DNA from: Paenibacillus rhizophilus
GTDB lineage: Bacteria; Bacillota; Bacilli; Paenibacillales; Paenibacillaceae
Direction of reading: 5' to 3'
DNA length: 64,000 nt
NCBI RefSeq assembly: GCF_003854965.1
Contig: NZ_RQPI01000011.1
Span: 62,001 to 126,000 of the forward strand
Each line of letters starts with the position of its first letter. Within the stretch, counting starts at the first letter, position 1. This document shows positions 17,564 to 26,178 of this stretch, one piece after another. The notes below the pieces were generated by a model that was given only the letters and a program-made list of their open reading frames with translations, was not told the DNA's origin and did no database searches. The position numbers and the translations under genes were made by a program.

Positions 17564-19057
17564 TTGAAAAAATCCTCTAAGTATCGGTTGTTCGTTTCGG
17601 TTGTGCCTTTGATCCTGATTATGTCTCTGCTGCCGTGGATAAATTCCGAAAGCCCGCCCAAGTCAGTAATCCAGACACCGCCCGTGCCCGTTAATCCGTC
17701 TGCTTCGGACGAAGCGCGGGATCTGCTTGATTACCTGGCGGGCTTAAGCGGCAAGAGCCTGATATCCGGCCAGCACGATTATCTGGAAAGCCCGGATGAA
17801 TTCAATAGCAAGCTCGAGAAGGCTACCGGCAAATATGCCGTGCTTCACGGTTACGAGCTTGGAGCCATCAACGGCCAGTCGCAGGGCACGATCGACCGCC
17901 AGCGGAATGCGGTTGTGCAAAGCGCCATCAACTGGTATAAAAGCGGCGGGATCGTAGCCATGACCTTTCATGAAAATCTTCCCGGCACCTCTCCAGCCTG
18001 GTCCAATGTCTCCATGAGTCTGAGCCAAAGCGAGTTCGACGCCTATGTTACTCCCGGCACGGCCCAGTATAACAGCCTCATTGCAGACCTGGATCAAACC
18101 GCCGTGTATTTGAAGCAATTGCAGAGCGCAGGAGTCCCCGTTTTGTGGAGACCTTACCATGAAATGAACGGCGGCTGGTTCTGGTGGGGAAAGAAAAATA
18201 ATTTTTCAGCGCTCTGGGATATTATGTATGACCGATTTGTGGGTAAACATAAATTAAACAATCTGCTCTGGGTATGGAATCCGAATGCGCCCAATGGGTA
18301 TGCCGACGCTTACGCGTCCTATTATCCGGGTGCGGACAAAGTCGATATCCTGGCAGCGGATATTTACAATAACGATTTTCAGCAGACCTATTACGACAGT
18401 CTGCTGAAGCTTGCGGACGGCAAGCCGATTGCCATCGGCGAGAGCGGCGAGCTTCCCGATCCTCAGGTGCTTGCCAAGAGCCAGAGCAAATGGGTCTATG
18501 TGATGACCTGGGGGAAAATGCTGACCGAGAATAACAGCCAGCAAGAAATTAACAGCTTCATGAACGCCGATTACACGTTGTCCAGAGATGATTTTATCAA
18601 ATTGTTGGATAAGGAGACTGTAGCCGCTGGCAACGGGCTGCGGGGAGATTACTTTTCCAACAAGGAACTGGAAGGCAAGCCGGTTATTAGCAAGACCGAC
18701 GCCAATTTGGACTTGAGCTGGCAGGATGGGGCGCCCGGGGAAACTGTGGACACGAACTTCTTCTCCGTGAGATGGCAAGGCCGCCTCAAAGCTCCGGGCA
18801 CCGGAACCTATTCGATCAAAGCGGTGTCTGACGACGGTGTGCGAATTTGGATCGGAGGCAAGCTTATCATCGACAGCTGGGTGCCTCAGAACGATGTTGC
18901 CCGAGCAGGAACTATCAAATTGAAGGAGAACACTTTTTACGACATCAAAGTGGAGTACTTCGAGAATAAAGGCAAAGCCGATATCAAGCTGCTCTGGCAA
19001 GGACCGGGGCGGCCGGAAGAGGTCATTCCCCCGAAAGTGCTTTTTCTACCCGACTGA
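17564..19057 (+). CDS. GH26 beta-mannanase-like enzyme with PA14 domain, paralog without linker
   Basis: This 497-residue paralog of the preceding protein has the same catalytic layout ([14 protein letters not shown] with E200, GESGEL with E293) and a C-terminal PA14-like domain (about 360-495), joined directly without the Pro-Thr linker. The N-terminal hydrophobic stretch (residues 9-26) is followed by SESPPKS without a clear cleavage site, so it may be a signal anchor. The TTG start and the 20 bases before it, containing AAAGGAAG, match the first gene's start region. No cyclic di-GMP riboswitch core is visible upstream. It is probably a tandem duplication that diverged in regulation and architecture. 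Confidence 0.92.
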   Translation: MKKSSKYRLFVSVVPLILIMSLLPWINSESPPKSVIQTPPVPVNPSASDEARDLLDYLAGLSGKSLISGQHDYLESPDEFNSKLEKATGKYAVLHGYELGAINGQSQGTIDRQRNAVVQSAINWYKSGGIVAMTFHENLPGTSPAWSNVSMSLSQSEFDAYVTPGTAQYNSLIADLDQTAVYLKQLQSAGVPVLWRPYHEMNGGWFWWGKKNNFSALWDIMYDRFVGKHKLNNLLWVWNPNAPNGYADAYASYYPGADKVDILAADIYNNDFQQTYYDSLLKLADGKPIAIGESGELPDPQVLAKSQSKWVYVMTWGKMLTENNSQQEINSFMNADYTLSRDDFIKLLDKETVAAGNGLRGDYFSNKELEGKPVISKTDANLDLSWQDGAPGETVDTNFFSVRWQGRLKAPGTGTYSIKAVSDDGVRIWIGGKLIIDSWVPQNDVARAGTIKLKENTFYDIKVEYFENKGKADIKLLWQGPGRPEEVIPPKVLFLPD

Positions 19058-19109
19058 ACAATGATTCCCAACCGGGAAGTCGGACTTCTTGAGAAAGCGA
19101 GGACAGGAA

Positions 19110-21776
19110 ATGAGAGAACCAGGAAAAGCTCAACCCTTAGCCGTACTTCTAAAGCTTGCAGGATTTATCATCTTATTTCTGCTGTCTGTCTCTTTTTTTG
19201 GGAACGAAGGCGCGGAAGAAACCGGTATGCCCAAGCTTTCCACCGATTATAAGACGGCGCCCGTTGCCCCGCCGGGGAAAACAATCTGGCAGCTGGGCAG
19301 CCGGAATGAATCGGCCGGCGAGTTCTCGCCTAAGGATTCTTCGTCCGCGGCGAGCACCGTCAGCATGGATACGTCAACGCTTGACACGAGGGAGCTTAAA
19401 AAAGTTCCATCCGGTCTTAACGGCAAAAGCTTGCCCGAACTGCGCATATCTTATAGCTTGAACAAAATTCCCGCAAACGGGGTATTGTTTCAGGTCAGCA
19501 TTCTCGACGCCTATAAATCGGTTCCGCAGATGGCGGCTTTCTCCAACAGCCAGCTGTCGGGGATTATTCAGATCGCGGGCGTGGCGGGAACGGGCAGCGG
19601 ATACGATTTTCGTAAAACATACGAATTGTATATTCCGAAGGAACAGCTGAAGGTCGGCAATAATGAGCTCAAGCTGAAAGCGGCCCGTTCCCTGTATGCG
19701 TCGAATGCAGAGGACCAATATTCATGGTGGACGTGGGACGATCTCAGCCTGCGGTCGCTGGATTCCCCGATCAGCGAGCCGATTCACGGCAGTTATGTGC
19801 TTACAGGCACGATGGTCGCCAACAAGCAGTTTTATTTTGATACAGGCGCCACTACTCATCTGCCGTACATTATGAAATGGCTGGGCGTGGCCTATAGCGG
19901 CAATATTATGAGGACGGGCGGCGCCAGCGATGTAAGCTTTTCCCGTTCCGATTTGGAGAATTACTATAAAGTGCTTAAGGATTACAATATGCAGTCGGTT
20001 GCGCTGTACTTGTACACCGGGGATATCAAGCTAAATGCGGACGGCTCATTGCCGGAAAGCGCGAAGAAGAAGCTGACCGATTATTTTCACCAATACGGCT
20101 CCTATTTTCAGTATTACGAGGTGGACAACGAACCCGGATTGTTTAACCGCTCCAAAGCGGTCAATTTGGCGATTGCCGATTGGCTGAACAAGGAGGGCAA
20201 ACAAATCGCGCCCCATCTGAAGACGGTTGCTCCGGGCTGGGCGTATTGGCCGACATACAGGGAAGATTCCTGCGGAAACCAGAGGGGAGACGTCAAGCAA
20301 TGCGGCGATCCGGACGGCTGGGAACGCGATTCGGCGCAGCGGCTGGAGCTGGAGAAGGTTACCGATCTGACGAACGGACATTCTTACGGGGACTCTTACG
20401 TCGCCAAGAACGGCGGCAGCTTTACCGAGAACCTGAAGACGTTCCAAGGCTCGAATGACGGACTTCCCAAAAAAATGCTGGTCACAGAGTTCGGCACCTC
20501 CGACACCCATGTGGACGATTATCATTACGGGGCGAAGGAGCGGACGTCAGCGGTATTCGACCGGATTATGAGAGCCCATATCGGCTATACGGATATGTTC
20601 GTGCAGCACGCCGCCTTTTTCTACAACTTCAGCCTGTTTCAGTTCAAAAACGTCAATCTGAAAACTCACGATCCGGCCAAGACGGAGATTTATTACACGA
20701 AAGAAGGCGAGGATTCCCGCGTCCGCATCATGCGCAGAATGAGCTTGGCCTATGCGACTCACGGAGCCCCGCTTACCTACAGTCTTCTGAACAAAAGCAT
20801 GCTCGCCGACAAACTGGTATACGTCCGGGCCGTGGATACATCCAAGCTGGCTCCGCTCGCAGGGAGCAACGCGACCTCGAACAAAGTGCTGGTGAACTTC
20901 GTCAACTTCGAGAACACGCCGCAGACCGTAAGCGTCAAAGTCAACATGCCCAAGCAAACGGCGTACGAGGGAGAACGTTTCGGAGACGGCGACACGTATG
21001 AAGAAGCGCGCCGCTACGTGACCGGGCTGCATGCGGGACCTGGTCTGACTTTTACAGAAACGCTGGCGCCGGGAGAAGCGGTTCAATATATTTTGCAGCC
21101 TTCCTCGGCAGTAGGAGAAGAGGCGCCCAAAAGCCTGACTGCCACCGCGGTCAGAGGGACCTCCGTACAGCTGAACTGGCTGGAATCTCCCGGAACCGGC
21201 TATGATGTCCTCCGCGCGGAGGGTGCGGAAAGTGAACTGAAACAGATCGCCTCTAAGATTACAGCCACTTCTTACATCGACCGTGCGCTGAAAGAGGGAG
21301 TTCTTTATACTTACGGGGTGCGGGTAACGGGCAAAACGCTGCTGTCGGCGAAGGCGCAAATTACGGCTACCGGACTTGTGCCGCTGGACCGGACCGGGTG
21401 GCAGGTCTCGGACAATTTGAACCAGAGCCCAAAAAAGCGTTTTTATATGATCGACGGAGATCCGAGTACCCGTTGGGATAGCGGAAAAAATATGACTTCC
21501 GGCGAAACGATTCAGATTGACATGGGAACCTCACATACCATGGAGGCCGTCCAAATGGACACCTCCAAGTCGCCTTACGATTATCCGAGGGTATACACCA
21601 TTTATGTATCGGAAGATGCGCAAAACTGGCAGCAGATTGCTTCGGGTAGGGGAAGAAAGGACAACAGCATGTATCCTTTTGCTCCGGCAAGGGGAAGGTA
21701 CGTCAGAATCGTTCAGACCGGAGCCGGCGGGAATTTCTGGTCCATCCATGAATTGCAAATATATTCGAGAGAGTAG
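19110..21776 (+). CDS. Large multidomain glycan-active protein (TIM-barrel glycosidase-like, FN3, F5/8C)
   Basis: This 888-residue protein has an N-terminal membrane segment or signal (about 10-27). A beta-rich domain at about 55-210 (IWQLG...SAGEF, YELYIPKEQLKVGNNELKL) resembles carbohydrate-binding modules of rhamnogalacturonan lyases. A TIM-barrel-like domain (about 235-570) has YYEVDNEPGLF (E341, with E337 nearby) and LVTEFGTSD (E460), fitting acid/base and nucleophile of a clan GH-A glycosidase. An FN3-like domain (about 674-753) and a C-terminal F5/8 type C domain (about 763-888) follow. I cannot assign a GH family. ATG 19110 follows GAGGA; an in-frame TTG at 19089 is less likely. It is the last of three glycan-active genes behind the EPS operon. 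Confidence 0.8.
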   Translation: MREPGKAQPLAVLLKLAGFIILFLLSVSFFGNEGAEETGMPKLSTDYKTAPVAPPGKTIWQLGSRNESAGEFSPKDSSSAASTVSMDTSTLDTRELKKVPSGLNGKSLPELRISYSLNKIPANGVLFQVSILDAYKSVPQMAAFSNSQLSGIIQIAGVAGTGSGYDFRKTYELYIPKEQLKVGNNELKLKAARSLYASNAEDQYSWWTWDDLSLRSLDSPISEPIHGSYVLTGTMVANKQFYFDTGATTHLPYIMKWLGVAYSGNIMRTGGASDVSFSRSDLENYYKVLKDYNMQSVALYLYTGDIKLNADGSLPESAKKKLTDYFHQYGSYFQYYEVDNEPGLFNRSKAVNLAIADWLNKEGKQIAPHLKTVAPGWAYWPTYREDSCGNQRGDVKQCGDPDGWERDSAQRLELEKVTDLTNGHSYGDSYVAKNGGSFTENLKTFQGSNDGLPKKMLVTEFGTSDTHVDDYHYGAKERTSAVFDRIMRAHIGYTDMFVQHAAFFYNFSLFQFKNVNLKTHDPAKTEIYYTKEGEDSRVRIMRRMSLAYATHGAPLTYSLLNKSMLADKLVYVRAVDTSKLAPLAGSNATSNKVLVNFVNFENTPQTVSVKVNMPKQTAYEGERFGDGDTYEEARRYVTGLHAGPGLTFTETLAPGEAVQYILQPSSAVGEEAPKSLTATAVRGTSVQLNWLESPGTGYDVLRAEGAESELKQIASKITATSYIDRALKEGVLYTYGVRVTGKTLLSAKAQITATGLVPLDRTGWQVSDNLNQSPKKRFYMIDGDPSTRWDSGKNMTSGETIQIDMGTSHTMEAVQMDTSKSPYDYPRVYTIYVSEDAQNWQQIASGRGRKDNSMYPFAPARGRYVRIVQTGAGGNFWSIHELQIYSRE

Positions 21777-21826
21777 GCGAAGACGCCGGAGCTTGAATTG
21801 GCGGTGCCGATATTCCTGGAAAGGGC

Positions 21827-23026
21827 GTGATCGACAAGATGACCCATCAGGCCGATTCCATCATTATGTTGCTGGCCGCCCTCATGCTGGTAGGGGTGTT
21901 GTCAACCAAATTTTCTTCGCGTTTCGGGTTGCCGTCTCTGGTTCTGTTTATCGCCGTCGGTATGATCCTCAGCCGATTTGTATACTACAATAATGTGCCA
22001 TTAACTCAGTTTGCGGGCCTGTTCGCTCTCGTCGTCATTTTGTTTGAGGGCGGCATGCAGACCCGTTTCAAGGATATAAGGCCGGTTATCGGCCCCTCTT
22101 TGGCGCTTTCCACCTTGGGTGTGCTGGTGACGACCGCAGTAGTAGGGCTGTTCGCCACATGGGTCCTTGATGTTTCCTGGGCGGAAGGGCTGTTGTTCGG
22201 GGCCATCGTCGGATCGACGGATGCCGCGGCGGTCTTCTCCGTGCTGGGCGGCAAAAATATTGACAAGCGTCTAACTTCGACGCTGGAGGCGGAGTCGGGC
22301 AGCAACGACCCGATGGCGGTCTTTCTTACCGTGTCGCTGATCGAATGGATACACCAGCCGGATACCGCGGTATGGAGTTTGCTGCTGTCTTTTATATGGG
22401 AGATGGGGATCGGCCTGTTCGTAGGCCTGGCGATGGGCAAAATCACCGTTCAGGCAATCAACCGGATCAACCTGGATTCCTCCGGGCTTTATCCCGTTAT
22501 GGCCTTCGGGTTTGCAGTGCTAACCTACGGCTCGGCCGCTCTGCTGCACAGCAGCGGTTTGCTTGCGGTATATACGATGGGACTTGTCCTCGGAAATTCC
22601 GAGCTTACCTATCACCGTACCATTATGAGCTTCAATCACGGATTTGGCTGGATGATGCAGATTTTCATGTTCATTCTGCTCGGCTTGCTGGTGTTCCCCC
22701 AGGAACTGGCGAATATCGCCTGGGAGGGCCTGCTGCTGTCGTTTATTTTGATGCTGGTGGCAAGACCGGTCGGCGTATTTTTAAGCCTTGTCTTCTTTAA
22801 ATACTCCGTTCCCGAAAAAACGCTCATCTCCTGGGCAGGACTGCGGGGCGCCATTCCAATCGTTCTCGCCATGTACCCTCTGCTGGCAGGGCTTGAGCAC
22901 GGCAGGATGTTTTTTAACGTAGTCTTTTTCGTCGTATTGACTTCGGCCGTCATTCAGGGAACGACCATCTCGCCGCTCGCAATGAAGCTTAAGCTGGCCG
23001 GTTCACAAGCGAAAGGCCCTCGCTGA
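21827..23026 (+). CDS. Cation:proton antiporter, CPA1/NhaP family
   Basis: This 399-residue integral membrane protein has about 12 hydrophobic segments. Visible family marks are GAIVGSTDAAAVFSVL (the Asp of the transport site), the ESGSNDPMAVFLTV signature typical of NhaP/CvrA-like antiporters, and SWAGLRGAIPIVLA near the end. It lacks the C-terminal TrkA/RCK regulatory tail of longer relatives. It exchanges Na+ or K+ for protons across the membrane; the ion is not predictable. The start may be GTG 21827 or ATG 21839, as neither has an ideal binding site. Confidence 0.9.
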   Translation: MIDKMTHQADSIIMLLAALMLVGVLSTKFSSRFGLPSLVLFIAVGMILSRFVYYNNVPLTQFAGLFALVVILFEGGMQTRFKDIRPVIGPSLALSTLGVLVTTAVVGLFATWVLDVSWAEGLLFGAIVGSTDAAAVFSVLGGKNIDKRLTSTLEAESGSNDPMAVFLTVSLIEWIHQPDTAVWSLLLSFIWEMGIGLFVGLAMGKITVQAINRINLDSSGLYPVMAFGFAVLTYGSAALLHSSGLLAVYTMGLVLGNSELTYHRTIMSFNHGFGWMMQIFMFILLGLLVFPQELANIAWEGLLLSFILMLVARPVGVFLSLVFFKYSVPEKTLISWAGLRGAIPIVLAMYPLLAGLEHGRMFFNVVFFVVLTSAVIQGTTISPLAMKLKLAGSQAKGPR

Positions 23027-23048
23027 CGGAACAGGCGGAATATTCATA

Positions 23049-23076
23049 TTGACAAAATAAAGATTGCTGGTATTAT
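23049..23076 (+). promoter_or_regulatory. Sigma-A-type promoter of the LacI regulator gene
   Basis: TTGACA (23049-23054) and TATTAT (23071-23076) are separated by 16 bases. The operator at 23090-23103 starts 14 bases after the -10 box, so bound repressor would block transcription. Confidence 0.8.
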
Positions 23077-23081
23077 GGAAA

Positions 23082-23095
23082 TGTAAGCGGTTAAA
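23082..23095. promoter_or_regulatory. Candidate catabolite-responsive element (CcpA)
   Basis: TGTAAGCGGTTAAA departs from the CcpA consensus TGWNANCGNTNWCA at one position. It overlaps the LacI-type operator that follows, so competition or shared use is possible. Confidence 0.4.
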
Positions 23096-23103
23096 CGATT
23101 AAC
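23090..23103. promoter_or_regulatory. LacI-family operator, site 1 (autoregulation)
   Basis: GTTAAACGATTAAC is a CG-centred near-palindrome of the LacI/PurR type. The same 14-mer occurs at 24195-24208 and in reverse complement at 24693-24706, all around genes of this locus. Confidence 0.8.
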
Positions 23104-23122
23104 AGAGAGTTGGAAGAGATGC

Positions 23123-24124
23123 GTGAAAGCGACACTTAAAGAAGTTGCAAAATTAGCCGGGGTATCCACCGCCACCGTCTCCAATGTGATCAATGAAACG
23201 AAATATGTAAGCGATGAAGTGAAGAAGCAGGTTTTTGCCGCGATGAAGGAACTGAGCTATGTTCCGAATGATGTGGCTAAAAGTCTTCGGGTTAAAGAAT
23301 CGCGGCTGATCGGATTAATGATTTCGGATATTACCAATCCTTTTTTCTCATTGGTTGTAAGAGGCATTGAAGATACGCTGGCCAAGGAAGGTTACAATGT
23401 TCTGCTGTGCAATACCGATTCAAATATCGATAAGGAAAAAGAATACTTGAAGGTTCTGCTTGGCAAGAGAATCGACGGATTAATTGTGTCTTCTTCAGGC
23501 GATACCGAGCAATTTTTCAGAGAAATGGCCGATATCGATGTTCCGCTTGTTTTTCTGAACCGCTGCCCGGCTCCGTTAATTTCGGATGTCGTCACAACGG
23601 ATAATGTCAAAGGGGCTTATCTTGCGACTGAGCATTTAATTGGACACGGCTACCGCAGAATCGGAATCATTACGGGACCTCTGTGCATAAGCACCGGAAG
23701 AGACCGTTTAAAGGGATTCAAGCAGGCGATGAACGAGTACGGTTTGGAAGTGGATAATAAATTGATTAAAGAAGGTCTTTTCAATGTGCAAAGCGGATAC
23801 AGTTTAATTAAGGATTTCATGAGCGAGAGCGTGAAGCCCGAAGCTGTATTCATATCAAATAACTTCATGACGCTTGGCGCCTATCATTACTTTCATGATG
23901 CCGGCATAAGCGTGCCGGGCGATTTGGCCGTTGTCGGTTTCGATGATCCCGATTGGGCCCGGATCGCAAATCCCCCGTTAACCGCAATCCGGCAGCCGGA
24001 CTACGAGCAGGGGGAGCGTGTCGCTCAGCTGATTATGCAAAGAATTAAAACCGGAAACCAGAGCGAACCACAAGAGATTTATTTAAATCCTTCACTCATA
24101 GCTAGGAAGTCTTGTGGATGTTGA
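23123..24124 (+). CDS. LacI-family transcriptional regulator of the adjacent sugar genes
   Basis: This 333-residue repressor-type protein has an N-terminal helix-turn-helix (TLKEVAKLAGVSTATVSNVIN, residues 3-23) and hinge (VPNDVAKSLRVKES). The periplasmic-binding-like effector domain starts LIGLMISDITNPFFS and includes VVGFDDPDWARIANPPLTAIRQP near the C-terminus. It ends with LIARKSCGC. The GTG start at 23123 follows GGAAGAGAT. It lies directly upstream of rpiB-like, MFS and kinase genes, and three copies of one palindrome in this region make it the likely local regulator. The effector is probably the transported sugar or its phosphate. Confidence 0.93.
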   Translation: MKATLKEVAKLAGVSTATVSNVINETKYVSDEVKKQVFAAMKELSYVPNDVAKSLRVKESRLIGLMISDITNPFFSLVVRGIEDTLAKEGYNVLLCNTDSNIDKEKEYLKVLLGKRIDGLIVSSSGDTEQFFREMADIDVPLVFLNRCPAPLISDVVTTDNVKGAYLATEHLIGHGYRRIGIITGPLCISTGRDRLKGFKQAMNEYGLEVDNKLIKEGLFNVQSGYSLIKDFMSESVKPEAVFISNNFMTLGAYHYFHDAGISVPGDLAVVGFDDPDWARIANPPLTAIRQPDYEQGERVAQLIMQRIKTGNQSEPQEIYLNPSLIARKSCGC

Positions 24125-24194
24125 ACCAAGGGAGGAATGAGTATGGACGGATAAGGCTTCCTAAAGAAAAAAGATGATTAAATTTTAATGATCA

Positions 24195-24208
24195 GTTAAA
24201 CGATTAAC
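24195..24208. promoter_or_regulatory. LacI-family operator, site 2 (upstream of the isomerase gene)
   Basis: GTTAAACGATTAAC is identical to site 1 and lies 27 bases before the isomerase start codon. Confidence 0.8.
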
Positions 24209-24234
24209 TAAAAAATCAAGGAGATGAAGAATAA

Positions 24235-24693
24235 ATGAAAATAGCAGTAGGCGGCGACCATGCAGGTTTCTCTTTGAAAAGCAGCATTATAAGCGCAATA
24301 CAATCGTTGGGCCATGAAGTTACGGATTACGGCTGTTATGATGAAAATCCTATTGATTTTCCCGATATTACACGGGAGGTATGCGGGGTAGTCCTCGAAG
24401 GAAAAGCGGATAGAGCCGTATTGGTATGCGGAACAGGCGTTGGGGCCAGTATAGCGGCGAATAAAATACCCGGAATACGCGCGGCGGTATGCCATGACAT
24501 CCATTCCGCACATCAATCCGTCGAACATGATGATGTTAATGTGATGTGCATCGGCGCCAAAATCGTCGGCCCGTGGTTGGCCGCGGATCTAGTTGAGCAT
24601 TTTTTGAAAGCGGAGTTCAGTACGGATGAGGACTGCCGAAGACGTGTTCAGAAGCTTCACGATATGGAAAAGTCGCTTTTCAGCGGCAATTAG
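24235..24693 (+). CDS. rpiB: RpiB/LacAB-family sugar-phosphate isomerase
   Basis: This 152-residue enzyme of the ribose-5-phosphate isomerase B/galactose-6-phosphate isomerase family starts with MKIAVGGDHAGF (His9 and Asp8 region). It carries the catalytic cysteine in LVCGTGVGASIAANK (C65), and CHDIHSAHQSVEHDDVNVMCIG. These enzymes interconvert aldose and ketose phosphates: ribose-5-P with ribulose-5-P, or in relatives allose-6-P or galactose-6-P. AAGGAGATGA lies before the ATG. Its placement in a LacI-controlled sugar locus rather than beside serine hydroxymethyltransferase suggests a catabolic role for a specific sugar. The stop codon is at the edge of operator site 3. Confidence 0.88.
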   Translation: MKIAVGGDHAGFSLKSSIISAIQSLGHEVTDYGCYDENPIDFPDITREVCGVVLEGKADRAVLVCGTGVGASIAANKIPGIRAAVCHDIHSAHQSVEHDDVNVMCIGAKIVGPWLAADLVEHFLKAEFSTDEDCRRRVQKLHDMEKSLFSGN

Positions 24694-24706
24694 TTAATCG
24701 TTTAAC
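24693..24706. promoter_or_regulatory. LacI-family operator, site 3 (between isomerase and MFS genes)
   Basis: GTTAATCGTTTAAC is the exact reverse complement of sites 1 and 2. It begins at the last base of the isomerase stop codon. Confidence 0.8.
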
Positions 24707-24797
24707 TGGTTATTGCAAAGAGAAAGCGATCCGGCGGTTTTCGATTATAATATATAAATGGGAATGGAATAGGACGCGTTTTCTTAAAAACCATATT

Positions 24798-24811
24798 TGT
24801 AAGCGCTTTTA
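24798..24811. promoter_or_regulatory. Candidate catabolite-responsive element before the MFS gene
   Basis: TGTAAGCGCTTTTA matches the CcpA consensus except near its 3' end. It lies about 40 bases before the transporter start, downstream of a TATAAT at 24746-24751. Roadblock repression by CcpA is plausible. Confidence 0.5.
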
Positions 24812-24851
24812 ATTAATTGAAGATTACAGAAATACAAGGGAGGACTTCAAT

Positions 24852-26138
24852 ATGGTTTATCCAAGCATACCCGCTCAGCGGTGGAAGCGAATCATTCCGA
24901 TTGCCTTCTTAATGTATACCATAGCCTTTCTGGACCGGAACAATATCAGCTTCGCCTTCTTTGGAATGGAGAAGGATCTAGGCATCGGCTCAACCTATGC
25001 CGGACTTTCGGCAGGCGTGTTTTTCTTCGGGTACATGTTTCTACAGGTGCCGGGCGCACTGCTGGCCCAAAAATGGAGCGCCAAAAAATTCATCATGATT
25101 TCGCTCCTGGTATGGGGTCTCTTATCCGTAATGACGGGTTTTGTTCAGAATTTATCGCAGCTGTTGATCATAAGATTTCTTCTGGGCTTTGCCGAGGGCG
25201 GCGTTTCACCGGCAACGATGATCCTGCTGACCAAGTGGTTTCCTTTAAGCGAAAGAGCAAGGGCGAACGGTTACTGGTACCTGTGTATTCCTGCGGCATC
25301 GATCATCGCGGCTCCTCTGTCCGGTGTGATTCTTACTTATTTGGACTGGAGATGGTTGTTTATACTGGAAGGTTTGCCGCCGATCATTTTTGCACTCATA
25401 TGGTGGTTCTTTATTGATGAATCGCCGAGCAAGGCGAAGTGGATTTCGAGAGAAGAACGCGAATACCTGGAGAAGACACTGGAAAGTGAAAAACAGGAGA
25501 TTAAGAAAACGACAGGCAGCTTTAAGGAGGCCATCAAAAACCGGAACGTGATTGTACTGCTGCTCGTATTCTGCCTGCTGCAAATCGGGTTCTACGGGTT
25601 TGGACTCTGGCTGCCGAAATTGATTAAGTCGGTTTCCGACGGAAGCATGATGAAAACGAGTCTCCTTACGGCCATCCCTTGGATTTGCGCGATGTTCGGT
25701 TCAATCCTGAACTCCCGGCATTCCGATAAGACGAGAGACTATAAATGGCACATCGCGATCCCGATTTTATCCGGCGGCATTTGTTTGCTGTTTTCCATAC
25801 TGGCCGGCAGTAACCATCCCGTCCTGTCGATTGCTTTTCTGAGTCTGTGTCTGGGCTTCATGTTCTGCTATGGCGTCTACTGGTCAGCCGTCACCTCATA
25901 TTTAACCGATTCCGTATTGTCCGTTGCAGTCGGCACGTTCAATGCGATTGGAAATCTGGGCGGGTTCATCGGCCCGTATATTGTCGGCTATCTGATCTCC
26001 ACCACGGGCAGCTTCATCATGGGAGAAGTATTCCTGGTTATCTGTCTGGTGTCATCGGGCTTGCTGGCCATGCTGCTTAAGACGAAAGCAACCAAAGAGA
26101 TACCGGTCTCGACAAACCCGGCGGAAGTTAACGCTTAA
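24852..26138 (+). CDS. MFS transporter, anion:cation symporter (ACS) family
   Basis: This 428-residue protein has 12 predicted membrane segments. It shows the N-terminal WKRIIPIAFLMYTIAFLDRNNISFA characteristic of ACS/phthalate permease-like carriers, the RFLLGFAEGGVSPATMILLTKWFP motif in the first half, and a central hydrophilic loop (about 190-225). ACS carriers typically move sugar acids such as glucarate, galactonate or tartrate with protons, so the substrate may be an acidic or otherwise unusual sugar rather than ribose itself. It lies between the isomerase and the sugar kinase and is preceded by operator site 3 and a cre-like site. GGGAGG lies before the ATG. Confidence 0.9.
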   Translation: MVYPSIPAQRWKRIIPIAFLMYTIAFLDRNNISFAFFGMEKDLGIGSTYAGLSAGVFFFGYMFLQVPGALLAQKWSAKKFIMISLLVWGLLSVMTGFVQNLSQLLIIRFLLGFAEGGVSPATMILLTKWFPLSERARANGYWYLCIPAASIIAAPLSGVILTYLDWRWLFILEGLPPIIFALIWWFFIDESPSKAKWISREEREYLEKTLESEKQEIKKTTGSFKEAIKNRNVIVLLLVFCLLQIGFYGFGLWLPKLIKSVSDGSMMKTSLLTAIPWICAMFGSILNSRHSDKTRDYKWHIAIPILSGGICLLFSILAGSNHPVLSIAFLSLCLGFMFCYGVYWSAVTSYLTDSVLSVAVGTFNAIGNLGGFIGPYIVGYLISTTGSFIMGEVFLVICLVSSGLLAMLLKTKATKEIPVSTNPAEVNA

Positions 26139-26178
26139 TACGGAGAGGGGATAAAAGAATGGACGGCGGTGAAAACGG

